A stretch of 51,819 nt of DNA from Chloroflexota bacterium (GTDB taxonomy: Bacteria > Chloroflexota > Limnocylindria > Limnocylindrales > CSP1-4). The DNA is taken from contig PLZO01000121.1 of NCBI GenBank assembly GCA_003152165.1, positions 17,555 to 69,373 on the forward strand, given 5' to 3'. Positions 1 through 10,352 of this stretch are shown here, piece after piece. Below the pieces are notes generated by a model. The model saw only the letters and a program-made list of their open reading frames with translations, was not told the origin of the DNA and made no database searches. A program made the translations under genes and the position numbers. The number at the start of each line of letters is the position of its first letter. The stretch's first letter is position 1.

Positions 1-6
1 CGGAAG

Positions 7-981
7 TCAGGGCCGAGGCTGGCCTGCCCGCGGATCAGGCGCGAGGGCGACCGCGAGCAGGCCAGCCACCCGGGCATCGTTCTCGATCAGCGCCGTGTTC
101 GCCCGGACCGAGGCGCCGTCGGTGAGCTCGGCGATCCGGGCCAGGAGCCACGGCGTCAGGGCCGGCCCGTGAATGCCGCCCGCTTGCGCGTCGGCGATCG
201 CGTGCTCGACCGCGGCTTTCGTTTCGGCCTGCGGCAGCGCCGCGGCCTGGGGGACGGCGACGCACAGGAGGATCCCGGAACCGAGCTCCAGCTCGAGGTG
301 GGCCGCGACGATCCGGGCCGCCTCGCTGATGTCGGCGGCGATGTGCGGGGCCGGAACCCCGCTCGACGTGGCGTAGAAGCCGGGGACTTCGTCCTGGCCG
401 ATGGCCACGACCGGCACACCGCGCGTCTCGAGGTACTCCAGCGTGAGCGGCAGGTCGAGGATCGCCTTCGGGCCAGCACACACGACCGCGACCGGGGTCC
501 GGGCCAGCTCCTCCAGATCGGATGAGACGTCGAGCGTGGCGCTCGCGCCGAAGGCTCCCCGGTGGACCCCGCCAATCCCGCCGGTCGCGAAGACCCGGAT
601 CCCCGCCGCATCGGCCGCGATCATCGTCGCCGACACCGTGGTCGCAGCCCAGCCGCCGGCCGTCAGGGCGACGGCAAGACTCGGTCGGGCGGCTTTGAAG
701 ACCGTGCCGGCTGGAGCCGTGGCCAACGCCTCGAGCGCGCCGTCGTCGAGCCCGATCAGGATCCGGCCGGCGTGGATCGCGACGGTCGCCGGCGTGGCTC
801 CCGCGGCACGAATTGCCGCCTCGGACGCCCGGGCGACCGCCACGTTCTGGGGATACGGCAAACCGTGGCTGATCAGGGTCGACTCGAGCGCCACGATCGG
901 ACGGTGGGCAGCGATCGCTTCGATCACCTCGGGTGCCAGCCGGAGCCGGTGGCGAAGATCAGGTCCAATGGTCTGTCCCAC
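7..981 (-). CDS. psuG: Pseudouridine-5'-phosphate glycosidase
   Basis: Protein motifs ALESTLISHGLPYPQN, FATGGIGGVHRGA, VVCAGPKAILDLPLTLEYLET, VPGFYATSSG typical of PsuG. GTG start chosen at 981; the longer ORF start overlaps the divergent gene. Confidence 0.93.
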   Translation of the reverse strand: MGQTIGPDLRHRLRLAPEVIEAIAAHRPIVALESTLISHGLPYPQNVAVARASEAAIRAAGATPATVAIHAGRILIGLDDGALEALATAPAGTVFKAARPSLAVALTAGGWAATTVSATMIAADAAGIRVFATGGIGGVHRGAFGASATLDVSSDLEELARTPVAVVCAGPKAILDLPLTLEYLETRGVPVVAIGQDEVPGFYATSSGVPAPHIAADISEAARIVAAHLELELGSGILLCVAVPQAAALPQAETKAAVEHAIADAQAGGIHGPALTPWLLARIAELTDGASVRANTALIENDARVAGLLAVALAPDPRAGQPRP

Positions 982-1028
982 AGGTGGAGCGTACGGCAAT
1001 GCGGCGGCGCGGTCGCTACGCTTCGGCG

Positions 1029-3128
1029 ATGGTTTCGATTCAGCGCACCGGCCGGCCTGCCGAGGACGAGCACGGAACACGGCTCCCATCGATGATCCCG
1101 GCGATCATCAGGCGACAGGTCGTCCTCGAGGAGCTGGACGTTGCGTCGAATGGGCGGTTGGCGATCGTCATCCGACGGTTTGTAGACCGCCAGGATCGCT
1201 ACATCTCGCACCTTTGGCTCGTGCCCCTGGTCCGGGGCCTCGGCCGGACGCGCGCCCTCACCGGCGGCGCGGTCCGCGACGGCCGGCCGCAGATCAGCCC
1301 GGACGGTCGGCGCGTCGCGTTCCGACGGATGCGACAGGACATCAACGACGCTCCTCGGACGCTCGAGATCCTGACCTTGCCGGACGCTGGGCAAGCCCGG
1401 CCCGAGCCGTGGACCCTGGCCGCGCCGGAACGCGGCGTTGGCGCCCTGGCCTGGTCACCCAAAAGCGATCGAATCGCGTTCACGACCGCGACGGATCCGG
1501 TCCGCTTTCTCATCCCTGAGGCCGGCGCTCGCGGGAGGTCCCGAGACCCGAATCGCGAACCGCTCGGGCGTCGGATCACGCGAGCCGACTGGCGCTCGGA
1601 CGACGAAGGCCACCTGGATCGCTGGGAGCACCTCTTTGTCGTCGGCGTTCGGACCGGTGCCCGCGCCCGCCAGCTGACCCACGGCGACTGGGGCGTGAGC
1701 CAACCGAGCTGGGACCCATCGGGACGCTCGCTCGTCTTTGCCGCTGATCGGAGCTCGACAGCGGACCTACGTCCGAAGACGACGATCTGGCGGGTTGGCC
1801 TCGGCGGCGGCGAGCCGCGCGAACTCATGTGCCTTGGTGGCCCCGCCAGTCATCCGGCGGTCTCGCCCGACGGCCGCTGGCTGGCCGCGATCGGGGTGAC
1901 CGATCCGGAGCCCCTCGACGACGTGAGCCCGGGGATCGCGATTGCGCCGGCCGACGGTTCGGGATCGGCGGTTACGCTGGCCCCAGCCCTCGACAGGCCG
2001 GTCGGCTCGTCGGTGGACACCGACCTCCAGGGCTGGCAAGTCACCTCTCGCGGCGGGCCGTTCTGGGCTGGCAGCAGCGGCCTGATCGCCCTTGTCTCGG
2101 ACCGCGGCCGATGTGTTCCATGGCGTTTCGAGCTGGATCCGGCGACCGGCGAGGGAACTGGCGATGCGCATCCGCTCGCGGTCGGCGACGCTGCCTGCGA
2201 CCACCTGGCGGTCTCATCGGGCGGCAGGCGGGTCGTCGTCGTCGGCACGCTCGACGGCCGGGCGCCCGAGGTGATGACCGCCGAGCGCGACCAGCTTCGG
2301 ACGCGAACCCGGATCGGGTCGGCCTGGCAGCGAGGCGTTCGCCAACCCGAGATGCGCTCCACCCTCGCCATCGGCGACGGCGGCCCGATCGAGGTCTGGA
2401 TTGCATCGCCGCCGGACCTCGGCGACGGCCCCCTGCCAACCATCCTCGACGTCCATGGCGGTCCACTCGGGGCCTGGGCCCCGGCTCCGAGCCTGGAGGT
2501 GGCCCTCCTCGTCTCGCGTGGCTACCGCGTCCTGCTACCGAACATCCGTGGTTCGGAGAGCTACGGCCGGGATTGGATCCGACCGCAGCTGGGCGACTGG
2601 GGCGGCGTTGACGCCGCTGATGTGCACGCTGCCCTTGACCACGCGATCAGCCTGGGCCTGACCGATCCGGAGAGGGTCGGCGTGCTGGGCCTGAGCTACG
2701 GCGGCTTCATGGTCAACTGGCTGATCGGCACGACCGACCGGTTCCGGGCGGCCGTCAGCGAGAATGGCGTGGCCAACCAGGTCAGTGCCTGGGCGAACTC
2801 GGATAGCGGCCCTGAATACTGCCGGACGTCGCTCGTTGGCGACCCCTTGAGCGAAGCCGGCATGCTCAAGCTCTGGAGGCAGTCGCCGCTGGCCCATGTG
2901 GCCAACGTCCGGACGCCAGTCCTGATCCTTCAGGCCGAGGCGGACGAGCGCTGCCCGAAGGCGGACAATGAACAGTTCTTCGTGGCCCTCCGGAACCTCG
3001 GTCGAACCGTCGAATACGTGCTCTACCCAGAGGAATCCCACGTCTACCAGGCGTCCGGCCGGGTCGATCGCCGGATCGACCGGATGACCCGGATCCTCGA
3101 CTGGTTCGACCGCCACCTGGGCGGCTGA
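1029..3128 (+). CDS. S9 family peptidase (acylaminoacyl-peptidase / prolyl oligopeptidase-like)
   Basis: Beta-propeller-like N-terminus, catalytic GLSYGGFMVNWL motif, ILQAEADERCP and ESHVYQ C-terminal hydrolase motifs. Start could also be 1092. Confidence 0.9.
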   Translation: MVSIQRTGRPAEDEHGTRLPSMIPAIIRRQVVLEELDVASNGRLAIVIRRFVDRQDRYISHLWLVPLVRGLGRTRALTGGAVRDGRPQISPDGRRVAFRRMRQDINDAPRTLEILTLPDAGQARPEPWTLAAPERGVGALAWSPKSDRIAFTTATDPVRFLIPEAGARGRSRDPNREPLGRRITRADWRSDDEGHLDRWEHLFVVGVRTGARARQLTHGDWGVSQPSWDPSGRSLVFAADRSSTADLRPKTTIWRVGLGGGEPRELMCLGGPASHPAVSPDGRWLAAIGVTDPEPLDDVSPGIAIAPADGSGSAVTLAPALDRPVGSSVDTDLQGWQVTSRGGPFWAGSSGLIALVSDRGRCVPWRFELDPATGEGTGDAHPLAVGDAACDHLAVSSGGRRVVVVGTLDGRAPEVMTAERDQLRTRTRIGSAWQRGVRQPEMRSTLAIGDGGPIEVWIASPPDLGDGPLPTILDVHGGPLGAWAPAPSLEVALLVSRGYRVLLPNIRGSESYGRDWIRPQLGDWGGVDAADVHAALDHAISLGLTDPERVGVLGLSYGGFMVNWLIGTTDRFRAAVSENGVANQVSAWANSDSGPEYCRTSLVGDPLSEAGMLKLWRQSPLAHVANVRTPVLILQAEADERCPKADNEQFFVALRNLGRTVEYVLYPEESHVYQASGRVDRRIDRMTRILDWFDRHLGG

Positions 3129-3152
3129 GGTTTCATGGCGGCGGACCGAGGG

Positions 3153-4148
3153 TCAGCGCAGGTCCAGCTCCGGACGCGGACCGAGCAGCTGCCGGGCAGC
3201 CGCGCGATGACCGGCCAATACCGCTCGGCGTAGTCCGGCCGGCGTGGAGCGGCCCGTCCGGCGGCCCTCGATGAAGCCGACGAGGAAGCCCGCGTCGAAC
3301 GCGTCGCCGGCGCCCGTCGTGTCGGTCGCCGGCAGGGGCCGCGTCGCCACCTCGAAGGTGATCGACGCTCCGGAAACGTCGAGCATGTGGACTGATGCGC
3401 CGCTGTTACCCCGCTTGACGATGACGATCGGGGCGATCCCAAGTGCCCGGGCTCCGAGCACCGCGCGATTGGGCGAATCGAGCAGGGCGCCGAGTTCGCT
3501 GGCGGTCGCCAGCAGGACATCCGGCGCCACCGCCCGAACGAGAGCGAGTGCCGCTGGCCGGCCGGAGGCCAGCAGCGGCCCGACCGACGCCAGGTCGAGG
3601 CTCACCGCGGCGCCTGTCCCGCGGGCGAGCCGGATCGCCTCCCGCCCGGCCGATCCGAGCGGCTCACCGATGAGCGAGTAGAGCGGCAGATGGAGCAGGT
3701 CGGCAGCGTTGAACCAGGCGGCCTGCAGGTCGGTCGGCGCCAAGTGATCCGCGGCCCCGCGATCCGCGACGAACGAACGCTCGGCGTCGGTCGACACAAG
3801 CACCCCGATCCGGCCGGTCGGCTGGCCTGCCACTCGCGAGGCACGCGCAACCACGCCGTCCGATCGGACCGCCTCAACCAGCGCGCGGCCGGGCCCATCG
3901 CGCCCGACCGCACAAATCAATTGGGTGTTCGCCCCGAGTCGGCCGAACCAGCGTGCGGCGGTAGCGGCGGAGCCGCCCTGGCGCAGCCCGACGGTGCCGG
4001 GAACGTCGCTGCCGGCGATCAGTGCCCGATCCGGGCTGAGCACAACATCGAGCGTGAGGTCACCGATGACGATCACCCGGGCGCGCGCTCGGCGAAGACG
4101 GGTGGGCCGACGGGACAGGCGGCTGGGCACGATCAAACGGTTCGGCAC
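3153..4148 (-). CDS. PfkB-family carbohydrate (ribokinase-like) kinase
   Basis: VIVIGDLTLDVVLSP, RQGGSAATAARWFGRLG, DTTGAGDAFDAGFLVGF motifs. The supplied 712-aa ORF extends antisense into tkt; a GTG start near 4148 or 4076 is likely. Confidence 0.88.
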   Translation of the reverse strand: MPNRLIVPSRLSRRPTRLRRARARVIVIGDLTLDVVLSPDRALIAGSDVPGTVGLRQGGSAATAARWFGRLGANTQLICAVGRDGPGRALVEAVRSDGVVARASRVAGQPTGRIGVLVSTDAERSFVADRGAADHLAPTDLQAAWFNAADLLHLPLYSLIGEPLGSAGREAIRLARGTGAAVSLDLASVGPLLASGRPAALALVRAVAPDVLLATASELGALLDSPNRAVLGARALGIAPIVIVKRGNSGASVHMLDVSGASITFEVATRPLPATDTTGAGDAFDAGFLVGFIEGRRTGRSTPAGLRRAVLAGHRAAARQLLGPRPELDLR

Positions 4149-4277
4149 GCTTCCGAGGATAGCGACGAGCAGTGAGTGGCGACGGGCGGTCCGGCCGACC
4201 GCACTACAATGGGTGGGCAGCCCCAAGGCCGGCCGCGCCCACCACGAAGCACCCGTCAACGGAGCACGGAACTCGCC

Positions 4278-6410
4278 ATGGCCCTTGCCCCGGATGCCCT
4301 CGACGTCCTGGCCATCAATACGATCCGAACCCTCTCGATGGACGCCGTCCAGAAGGCGAATTCGGGGCATCCCGGCGCACCCATGGGCATGGCGCCGATG
4401 GCCTTCACCCTGTGGACGCGCTTCCTGCGTCATGCTCCCACCGTGCCGGACTGGCCGAATCGAGATCGATTCGTGCTGTCGGCCGGCCACGCCTCGATGC
4501 TCCTCTACTCGCTCCTCCACCTGACCGGCTACGACCTGTCGCTGGCGGGCATCGAGTCCTTCCGACAATGGGGCTCGCGCACGCCTGGCCACCCCGAGCG
4601 CGGTCTGACCGCGGGCGTGGAAGCGACGACTGGGCCGCTTGGCCAGGGTGTCGCCAATGCGGTCGGGATGGCGATTGCCGAGCGGCGGCTGGCCCACGAG
4701 TTCAACCGCCCGGGCCACGACATCATCGACCACTGGACCTACACGATCTGCTCGGACGGCGACATGCAGGAAGGGATCGCCTCGGAGGCAGCGTCGCTGG
4801 CCGGCCACCTCCAGCTGCGCAAGCTGGTCATGCTCTACGACGACAACGGGATCCAGCTCGACGGGCCCACTGCGATGGCGTTTTCGGAGAACGTGCTCGA
4901 GCGCTTTGGTGCCTACGGCTGGGACACCCAGCGGGTTGACGACGGCAACGATGTCGGCGCGATCAGTACGGCGATCCACCGTGCCCACGAGGATGGCCGG
5001 CCAAGCTTGATCGCCGTGCGGACGCACATCGGCTACGGCTCGCCCCACAAGCAGGACACCCAGAAGGCGCACGGCTCGGCGCTGGGGGAGGACGAGGTCC
5101 GACTGACTAAGGAGGCCTACGGCTGGGACCCGGATCGCCACTTCTACATCCCGGACGAAGCCCTCGATGTCTTCCGCCGGGCGATCCCTGAGGGTCAGGC
5201 ACTGGTCGAGGCGTGGGATGCCGAGCGGGAGCGCTATGCCGGCGATCACCCGGACCTGGCGGCCGAGCTCCGGCGGCGCCTGGCCGGCCACCTGCCCGAC
5301 GACTGGGACCGGGGCCTCCCCAGCTACGCCATGGGCGAGGACTTCGCCACCCGGCAGGTCAGTCAGGCAACGATCAACGCGCTGGCCGGATCGCTGCCCG
5401 GCCTATTCGGCGGGGCAGCCGACCTGTCCGAGTCGAACCTCACGGACATCAAGGACGCCGGCGACTTCTCGACCGACGAGCCCGGCCGCAACCTGCGCTT
5501 TGGGGTGCGCGAGCATGCGATGGGCGGAATCGCCAACGGGATCGCCTACCACGGCGGCTTCCACCCGTACTGCGCGACGTTCCTGACCTTCAGCGACTAC
5601 ATGCGCGGTTCAGTCCGATTGGCGGCGCTCGCCGGGCTGCCGGTGACCTACGTCTGGACCCACGATTCGGTGGGACTCGGCGAGGACGGACCCACCCACC
5701 AGCCGATCGAGCAGCCGATGGCCCTCCGGGCGATCCCAAACCTGTGGTACATCCGACCGGGCGATGCCAACGAGGCGGTCGCAGCCTGGGCGCTGGCGAT
5801 CGAGCGGCGGGACGGTCCGGTCGCCCTGGGCCTCACCCGCCAGAAGCTGACCACCCTGCCGGAGACCGCGGCCGCCGCCCGGGAGGGTGTCCGCCGGGGT
5901 GGCTACGTGGTCCGTGAATCGAGCGGCGGGGCCGCGACGATCGACCTCATCCTCGTCGCTACCGGCTCCGAGCTTGGCCTGGCGGCAGCCGCCCGCGACG
6001 CCCTCGAGGCCGACGGAATCCGGACTCGCCTCGTCAGCCTGCCCTGCTTCGCCGCCTTCGAGCGCCAGGATGACGCCTATCGTGAGTCGATCCTGCCGCC
6101 GCCCGCCCGCAAGCGGGTCACGATCGAGGCGGGGGTAACCCTCGGCTGGGACCGCTACGCCGGCGATAACGGGGCGATGATCGGGATCGACCACTTCGGT
6201 GCGTCGGCTCCCGGGGCCACTGTCTTCGAGCACTTCGGGTTTACCATGGAGCACGTTGCCGACGTTGGCCGGCGAGTCGTCCGCGAGGGGCTCCACGGTC
6301 GGATCCCCACGCTCGACCCGGGTCACCAACCGGCCGGGTTGGGCCTGGGCCATCCGATCAGTGCGACGGGAAGCTCGGGCGCCAGCCCGGTTCCGGCGAG
6401 CCCGGACTGA
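4278..6410 (+). CDS. tkt: Transketolase
   Basis: [83 protein letters not shown]. Confidence 0.97.
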   Translation: MALAPDALDVLAINTIRTLSMDAVQKANSGHPGAPMGMAPMAFTLWTRFLRHAPTVPDWPNRDRFVLSAGHASMLLYSLLHLTGYDLSLAGIESFRQWGSRTPGHPERGLTAGVEATTGPLGQGVANAVGMAIAERRLAHEFNRPGHDIIDHWTYTICSDGDMQEGIASEAASLAGHLQLRKLVMLYDDNGIQLDGPTAMAFSENVLERFGAYGWDTQRVDDGNDVGAISTAIHRAHEDGRPSLIAVRTHIGYGSPHKQDTQKAHGSALGEDEVRLTKEAYGWDPDRHFYIPDEALDVFRRAIPEGQALVEAWDAERERYAGDHPDLAAELRRRLAGHLPDDWDRGLPSYAMGEDFATRQVSQATINALAGSLPGLFGGAADLSESNLTDIKDAGDFSTDEPGRNLRFGVREHAMGGIANGIAYHGGFHPYCATFLTFSDYMRGSVRLAALAGLPVTYVWTHDSVGLGEDGPTHQPIEQPMALRAIPNLWYIRPGDANEAVAAWALAIERRDGPVALGLTRQKLTTLPETAAAAREGVRRGGYVVRESSGGAATIDLILVATGSELGLAAAARDALEADGIRTRLVSLPCFAAFERQDDAYRESILPPPARKRVTIEAGVTLGWDRYAGDNGAMIGIDHFGASAPGATVFEHFGFTMEHVADVGRRVVREGLHGRIPTLDPGHQPAGLGLGHPISATGSSGASPVPASPD

Positions 6411-6412
6411 CG

Positions 6413-6877
6413 ATGCGCGTTGCCTTTGCGGCCGATCACGGCGGGGCCGCCCTCAAGGATGAGCTCCTTGTCCGCCTGCGCGCCCAGGCTGGCCCCGACG
6501 AGCTGATCGATCTCGGCGGCGACGGCTCGGATCCAACTGACGACTACCCCGACTTCGCCGTCCGGCTGGGCGGGGCGATCCAGCGCAATGAGGCCGACCG
6601 CGGAGTCCTCGTCTGCGGCAGCGGTGTCGGTGCCTCCGTGGCGGCCTCGAAGATGACCGGGATCCGGGCCGCCGTCTGCCACGACACGTATTCGGCCCAC
6701 CAAGGCGTCGAGCATGACGATCTCAATGTGCTCTGCCTGGGCGGCCGGATCGTGGCGATCGAGCTTGCCCTGGAGATCGTGCGAGCCTACCTCGGTGCCA
6801 CATTCAGCAATTTGCCGCGTCATCGCCGCAGGGTCGACAAGGTCCGGGCGATCGAGGCAGCCGAGCGGCAGCGATGA
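6413..6877 (+). CDS. rpiB: Ribose-5-phosphate isomerase B (RpiB/LacA family)
   Basis: MRVAFAADHGGAALKDEL, GVLVCGSGVGASVAASKMTGIRAAVCHDTYSA, NDDLNVLCLGGRI-like motif. Confidence 0.95.
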   Translation: MRVAFAADHGGAALKDELLVRLRAQAGPDELIDLGGDGSDPTDDYPDFAVRLGGAIQRNEADRGVLVCGSGVGASVAASKMTGIRAAVCHDTYSAHQGVEHDDLNVLCLGGRIVAIELALEIVRAYLGATFSNLPRHRRRVDKVRAIEAAERQR

Positions 6878-6914
6878 TCCAGCGCCGGTTCATGACGACA
6901 CCCGGAGGCTCCCG

Positions 6915-8738
6915 ATGACCGACACCATTCCGGCCGGCGACGCGATTGCCCCAGGGCTGCGCCTCGGGCCGGCCGAGGAGACCCTGTGGGCCGCGGCGGC
7001 GGCCCGGGCCCGGGCGGACCGCTGGGCCAAGCGCCTGTTTGACCGCGATCCCTCGCTCTGGTCGAACGACCCGGCGGTCCAGGCGGGCATCGCCGAGCGA
7101 CTCGGCTGGCTCGACGCACCCGAGCATTTCCTGGCCCAGGTACCGGCTCTCGAGGCATTCGGCGAGAGTCTCCGGGCCGACGGCTTCAGCGCGGCGGTCA
7201 TCGCCGGGATGGGTGGCAGCAGCCTCGCCCCCGAGGTTCTCCTGCGGACGTTCGGGGTGGGCCCGGGATGGTTGGATCTGCGCGTCCTGGACTCAACCGA
7301 TCCCAGCGCGGTTGGAGCAGTCGTCGATGACCTCGACCCGCTGTCGACCTTGTTCGTGGTCGCCAGCAAGTCCGGGACGACGACCGAACCACTCGCCTTC
7401 CAGGCCGATGCCTGGGCCCGGATCCAGGCAGCCCTTGACGCCCGCCACGAGCACCACGAGCAGCCCGGCGCCCTTATGGCTGCGATCAGCGACCCAGGCA
7501 GGAGCATTGAGGCAATCCCTCATCACGACAACCTCCGCGAGGTCTTCCTCAATCCGCCCGACATCGGCGGCCGTTACTCGGCCCTGACCTACGTGGGCCT
7601 CGTACCTGCGAGCTTGATCGGTCTGTCGCTGGGCGAGCTCCTCGGATCGGCATCGGTCATGCTGGCCCGCTGCCGCGAGGCGGAACCAGCCGCCAATCCC
7701 GGCCTCACCCTGGGCCTCGCCCTCGGCTCACTGGCTCTGGCCAGCCCGGCCGGCGCCGGCCGCGACAAGGTCACCTTCGTGCTCGATCCGGAGATCGCCT
7801 CGCTCGGTTCGTGGCTCGAGCAGCTGATCGCCGAGAGCACCGGCAAGCACGGCCTGGGGATCGTCCCGGTTGATCTCGAGCCGCTCGGAGCGGTAGCCTC
7901 CTACGGTCGCGACCGGGTATTCGTTCGAATTACGCTGGCCGGCTCGGCCGGTCCGCCACCCGCATCGGATGGGACCGCGGCCGATGCCCTGATCGAGCAA
8001 CTGGCGGCGGCCGGGCACCCAGTCATCCGAATCGAACTTGACGACCCGATCGACATCGGCGGCGAGTTCATCCGTTGGGAGGTGGCCACCGCGATCGCCG
8101 GGGTCGTCCTGGGGATCGATGCCTTCGACCAGCCCAACGTCGAAGAGGCCAAGATCCTGACCCGCCAGCTTCTTGCCCGACATGGCGAGGCCGCCGATGC
8201 CCGCCTCCACGAGGCGCCCCCTCCGCCGATCGAGCTGCTCGCGGTTGGCGCCGGCCTGGCCCTGGTCGGCGATGCCCAGTTGACCGCCGGCGGTCCGGCC
8301 GACACGATCGAGGCGGCGCTCCGGCGGCACCTCGCCCGGGCCAAGCCAAATGCCTACCTGGCCCTGCAGGCGTACATCGGATCAAGCCTTGAACGGGATG
8401 CCACGATCGCCCGGATCCGGACACTCCTGCGGGATCGGACAGGCCGAGCCACCACGGCCGGTTACGGCCCCCGATTCCTCCATTCAACCGGCCAGCTCCA
8501 CAAGGGCGGCGCGCCGATCGGCCTCTTCTTCCAGCTGACCGCCGACCATCCCACCGACCGCCAGATCCCCGGCTGGCCGTATACCTTCGGCCAGCTGATC
8601 GACGCCCAGGCCGTTGGCGACTTCCAGGTCCTCGAGAGCCATGATCTACCTGTCCTGCGGGTCCACCTCGAGGCCGACCCGGATGCCGGCCTAGCGGCCT
8701 TCGAGCGAGCCCTGACCGCCGCACTCGCCGGCTCGTGA
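6915..8738 (+). CDS. pgi: Glucose-6-phosphate isomerase (type found in transaldolase-Pgi fusions, here without the Tal domain)
   Basis: AAVIAGMGGSSLAPEVLLRTFG, VVASKSGTTTEPLAFQADAW, NPPDIGGRYSALTYVGLVP, GPRFLHSTGQLHKGGAPIGLFFQLT. Confidence 0.9.
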   Translation: MTDTIPAGDAIAPGLRLGPAEETLWAAAAARARADRWAKRLFDRDPSLWSNDPAVQAGIAERLGWLDAPEHFLAQVPALEAFGESLRADGFSAAVIAGMGGSSLAPEVLLRTFGVGPGWLDLRVLDSTDPSAVGAVVDDLDPLSTLFVVASKSGTTTEPLAFQADAWARIQAALDARHEHHEQPGALMAAISDPGRSIEAIPHHDNLREVFLNPPDIGGRYSALTYVGLVPASLIGLSLGELLGSASVMLARCREAEPAANPGLTLGLALGSLALASPAGAGRDKVTFVLDPEIASLGSWLEQLIAESTGKHGLGIVPVDLEPLGAVASYGRDRVFVRITLAGSAGPPPASDGTAADALIEQLAAAGHPVIRIELDDPIDIGGEFIRWEVATAIAGVVLGIDAFDQPNVEEAKILTRQLLARHGEAADARLHEAPPPPIELLAVGAGLALVGDAQLTAGGPADTIEAALRRHLARAKPNAYLALQAYIGSSLERDATIARIRTLLRDRTGRATTAGYGPRFLHSTGQLHKGGAPIGLFFQLTADHPTDRQIPGWPYTFGQLIDAQAVGDFQVLESHDLPVLRVHLEADPDAGLAAFERALTAALAGS

Positions 8739-10339
8739 CCGCAAAGGACGGGCCGCGCACATTCCGCGAGCTGCGACTGGCCCTCGACGGCCGGCGCAAG
8801 CCCAAGGAAGCGAAGCCGGCCAACCCGCTCCGCCAGGGGCTTCGCCTGGAGCGCGTCCCGGACCCGTGCGCGATCGTGCTCTTCGGGGCCACCGGCGATC
8901 TGGCCCACCGCAAGGTCCTGCCGGCCCTCTACCAGCTCCGCCGGACCAACTTGCTGCCCCACGAGTTCATGCTCGTCGCTGTCGGCCGGCGCGCCTATGA
9001 CGACGATGCCTTCCGGGCCGAGATCAGCGCCTCGCTGGCGAAGTATTCGCGGGTCCCGGTCGAGCCGGCGATCGTCGACGAGTTCGTCGCCCGGATCGTC
9101 TACCACCAGGGCGACTTCGGAGACAACGAGGCGTTCGACCGGCTGTCGACCCGCCTCGACGCGATCGACCTCGAACACGGTACGCGAGGCAACCGATTGT
9201 TCTACCTGGCCGCCCAGCCGTCGGCCTTCGCCGAGGTCGTCGGCCAGCTGGGCCGGGTGGGACTTGATCACGAGGTCCACGGCGGAGGCTGGCGTCGGGT
9301 CGTCATCGAAAAGCCATTCGGACGCGACCTGGACTCGGCGACCCGCCTGAACCGGGAGGTCGGCAAGGTCTTCCGCGAGAAGCAGGTCTACCGGATCGAC
9401 CACTACCTCGGCAAGGAGACCGTCCGCAACCTGATGGTCTTCCGATTCGGCAATGGGATCTTCGAGCCGCTCTGGAATCGGCGCTACGTGGACCACGTCC
9501 AGATCACCGTGGCAGAATCGATCGGGGTCGAGAGCCGGGGCGCCTTCTACGAGGAGACCGGCGCCGCGCGCGACTTCCTCCAGAACCACCTGATGCAGCT
9601 CCTCGCCCTCGTCGCTATGGAACCGCCGGCCGCTTTCGAGGCGGAGGCGCTGCGCGACGAGAAGGTCAAGGTCCTTCGGGCGATCTCGCCGATGACCCCC
9701 GACGAGATCCGACGCGACGTGGTCCGCGGCCAGTACGGGCCGGGCTGGGTCGCGGCGGCGAACGTGGCCGGCTACCGGTCCGAGCCCCACGTGAGTCCCG
9801 AGTCGGAGACCGAAACATATGTCGCTGCCCGGTTCACGATCGACGACTGGCGCTGGGCGGGCGTGCCGTTCTACGTCCGGAGCGGCAAACGGCTGCCGAA
9901 GCGTGCGTCGGAGATCGCGATCCAGTTCAAGCACGTCCCCCATCGCCTCTTCCGTGATACCGCGGCCGAGCCTGAGCCGAATCTCCTGGCGATGCGGATC
10001 CAGCCCGACGAAGGAATCCTGCTGCGCTTCAGCGCCAAGGTGCCGGGCCTTGGCATCGACGTCCGCAACGTGAACATGGACTTCACCTATGGCTCTGCCT
10101 TCAGCGTCGATTCGCCGGAGGCCTACGAGACGCTGATCCTCGACGCCCTTCTCGGCGATGCCTCGCTGTTCACCCGGGCCGACGAGGTGGAGGAGGCCTG
10201 GTCGATCGTCACCCCGATCCTCGAGACCTGGATCGACATGCCTGCCCCCGCATTCCCGAACTACGAGGCGGGTTCGTGGGGTCCGGATGACGCCGACGAG
10301 CTAATGGCCCGGGATGGTCGGCGCTGGCGCCGAATCTGA
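8735..10339 (+). CDS. zwf: Glucose-6-phosphate 1-dehydrogenase
   Basis: VLFGATGDLAHRKVLPALYQL, RIDHYLGKETVRNLMVFRFGN, ARDFLQNHLMQLLALVAMEPP; GTG start overlaps pgi stop. Confidence 0.97.
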   Translation: MTAKDGPRTFRELRLALDGRRKPKEAKPANPLRQGLRLERVPDPCAIVLFGATGDLAHRKVLPALYQLRRTNLLPHEFMLVAVGRRAYDDDAFRAEISASLAKYSRVPVEPAIVDEFVARIVYHQGDFGDNEAFDRLSTRLDAIDLEHGTRGNRLFYLAAQPSAFAEVVGQLGRVGLDHEVHGGGWRRVVIEKPFGRDLDSATRLNREVGKVFREKQVYRIDHYLGKETVRNLMVFRFGNGIFEPLWNRRYVDHVQITVAESIGVESRGAFYEETGAARDFLQNHLMQLLALVAMEPPAAFEAEALRDEKVKVLRAISPMTPDEIRRDVVRGQYGPGWVAAANVAGYRSEPHVSPESETETYVAARFTIDDWRWAGVPFYVRSGKRLPKRASEIAIQFKHVPHRLFRDTAAEPEPNLLAMRIQPDEGILLRFSAKVPGLGIDVRNVNMDFTYGSAFSVDSPEAYETLILDALLGDASLFTRADEVEEAWSIVTPILETWIDMPAPAFPNYEAGSWGPDDADELMARDGRRWRRI

Positions 10340-10352
10340 TGGCGCTGAGCGG

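Noticed and set aside
4149-5291. N-terminal 380-aa extension of the PfkB ORF on the minus strand
   Set aside because: It is antisense to tkt, low-complexity Arg/Gly/His-rich shadow translation; the kinase fold begins at VIVIGDLTLD.
8462-9943. 493-aa minus-strand ORF antisense to zwf/pgi
   Set aside because: Antisense shadow of well-supported metabolic genes; no family motif recognised.
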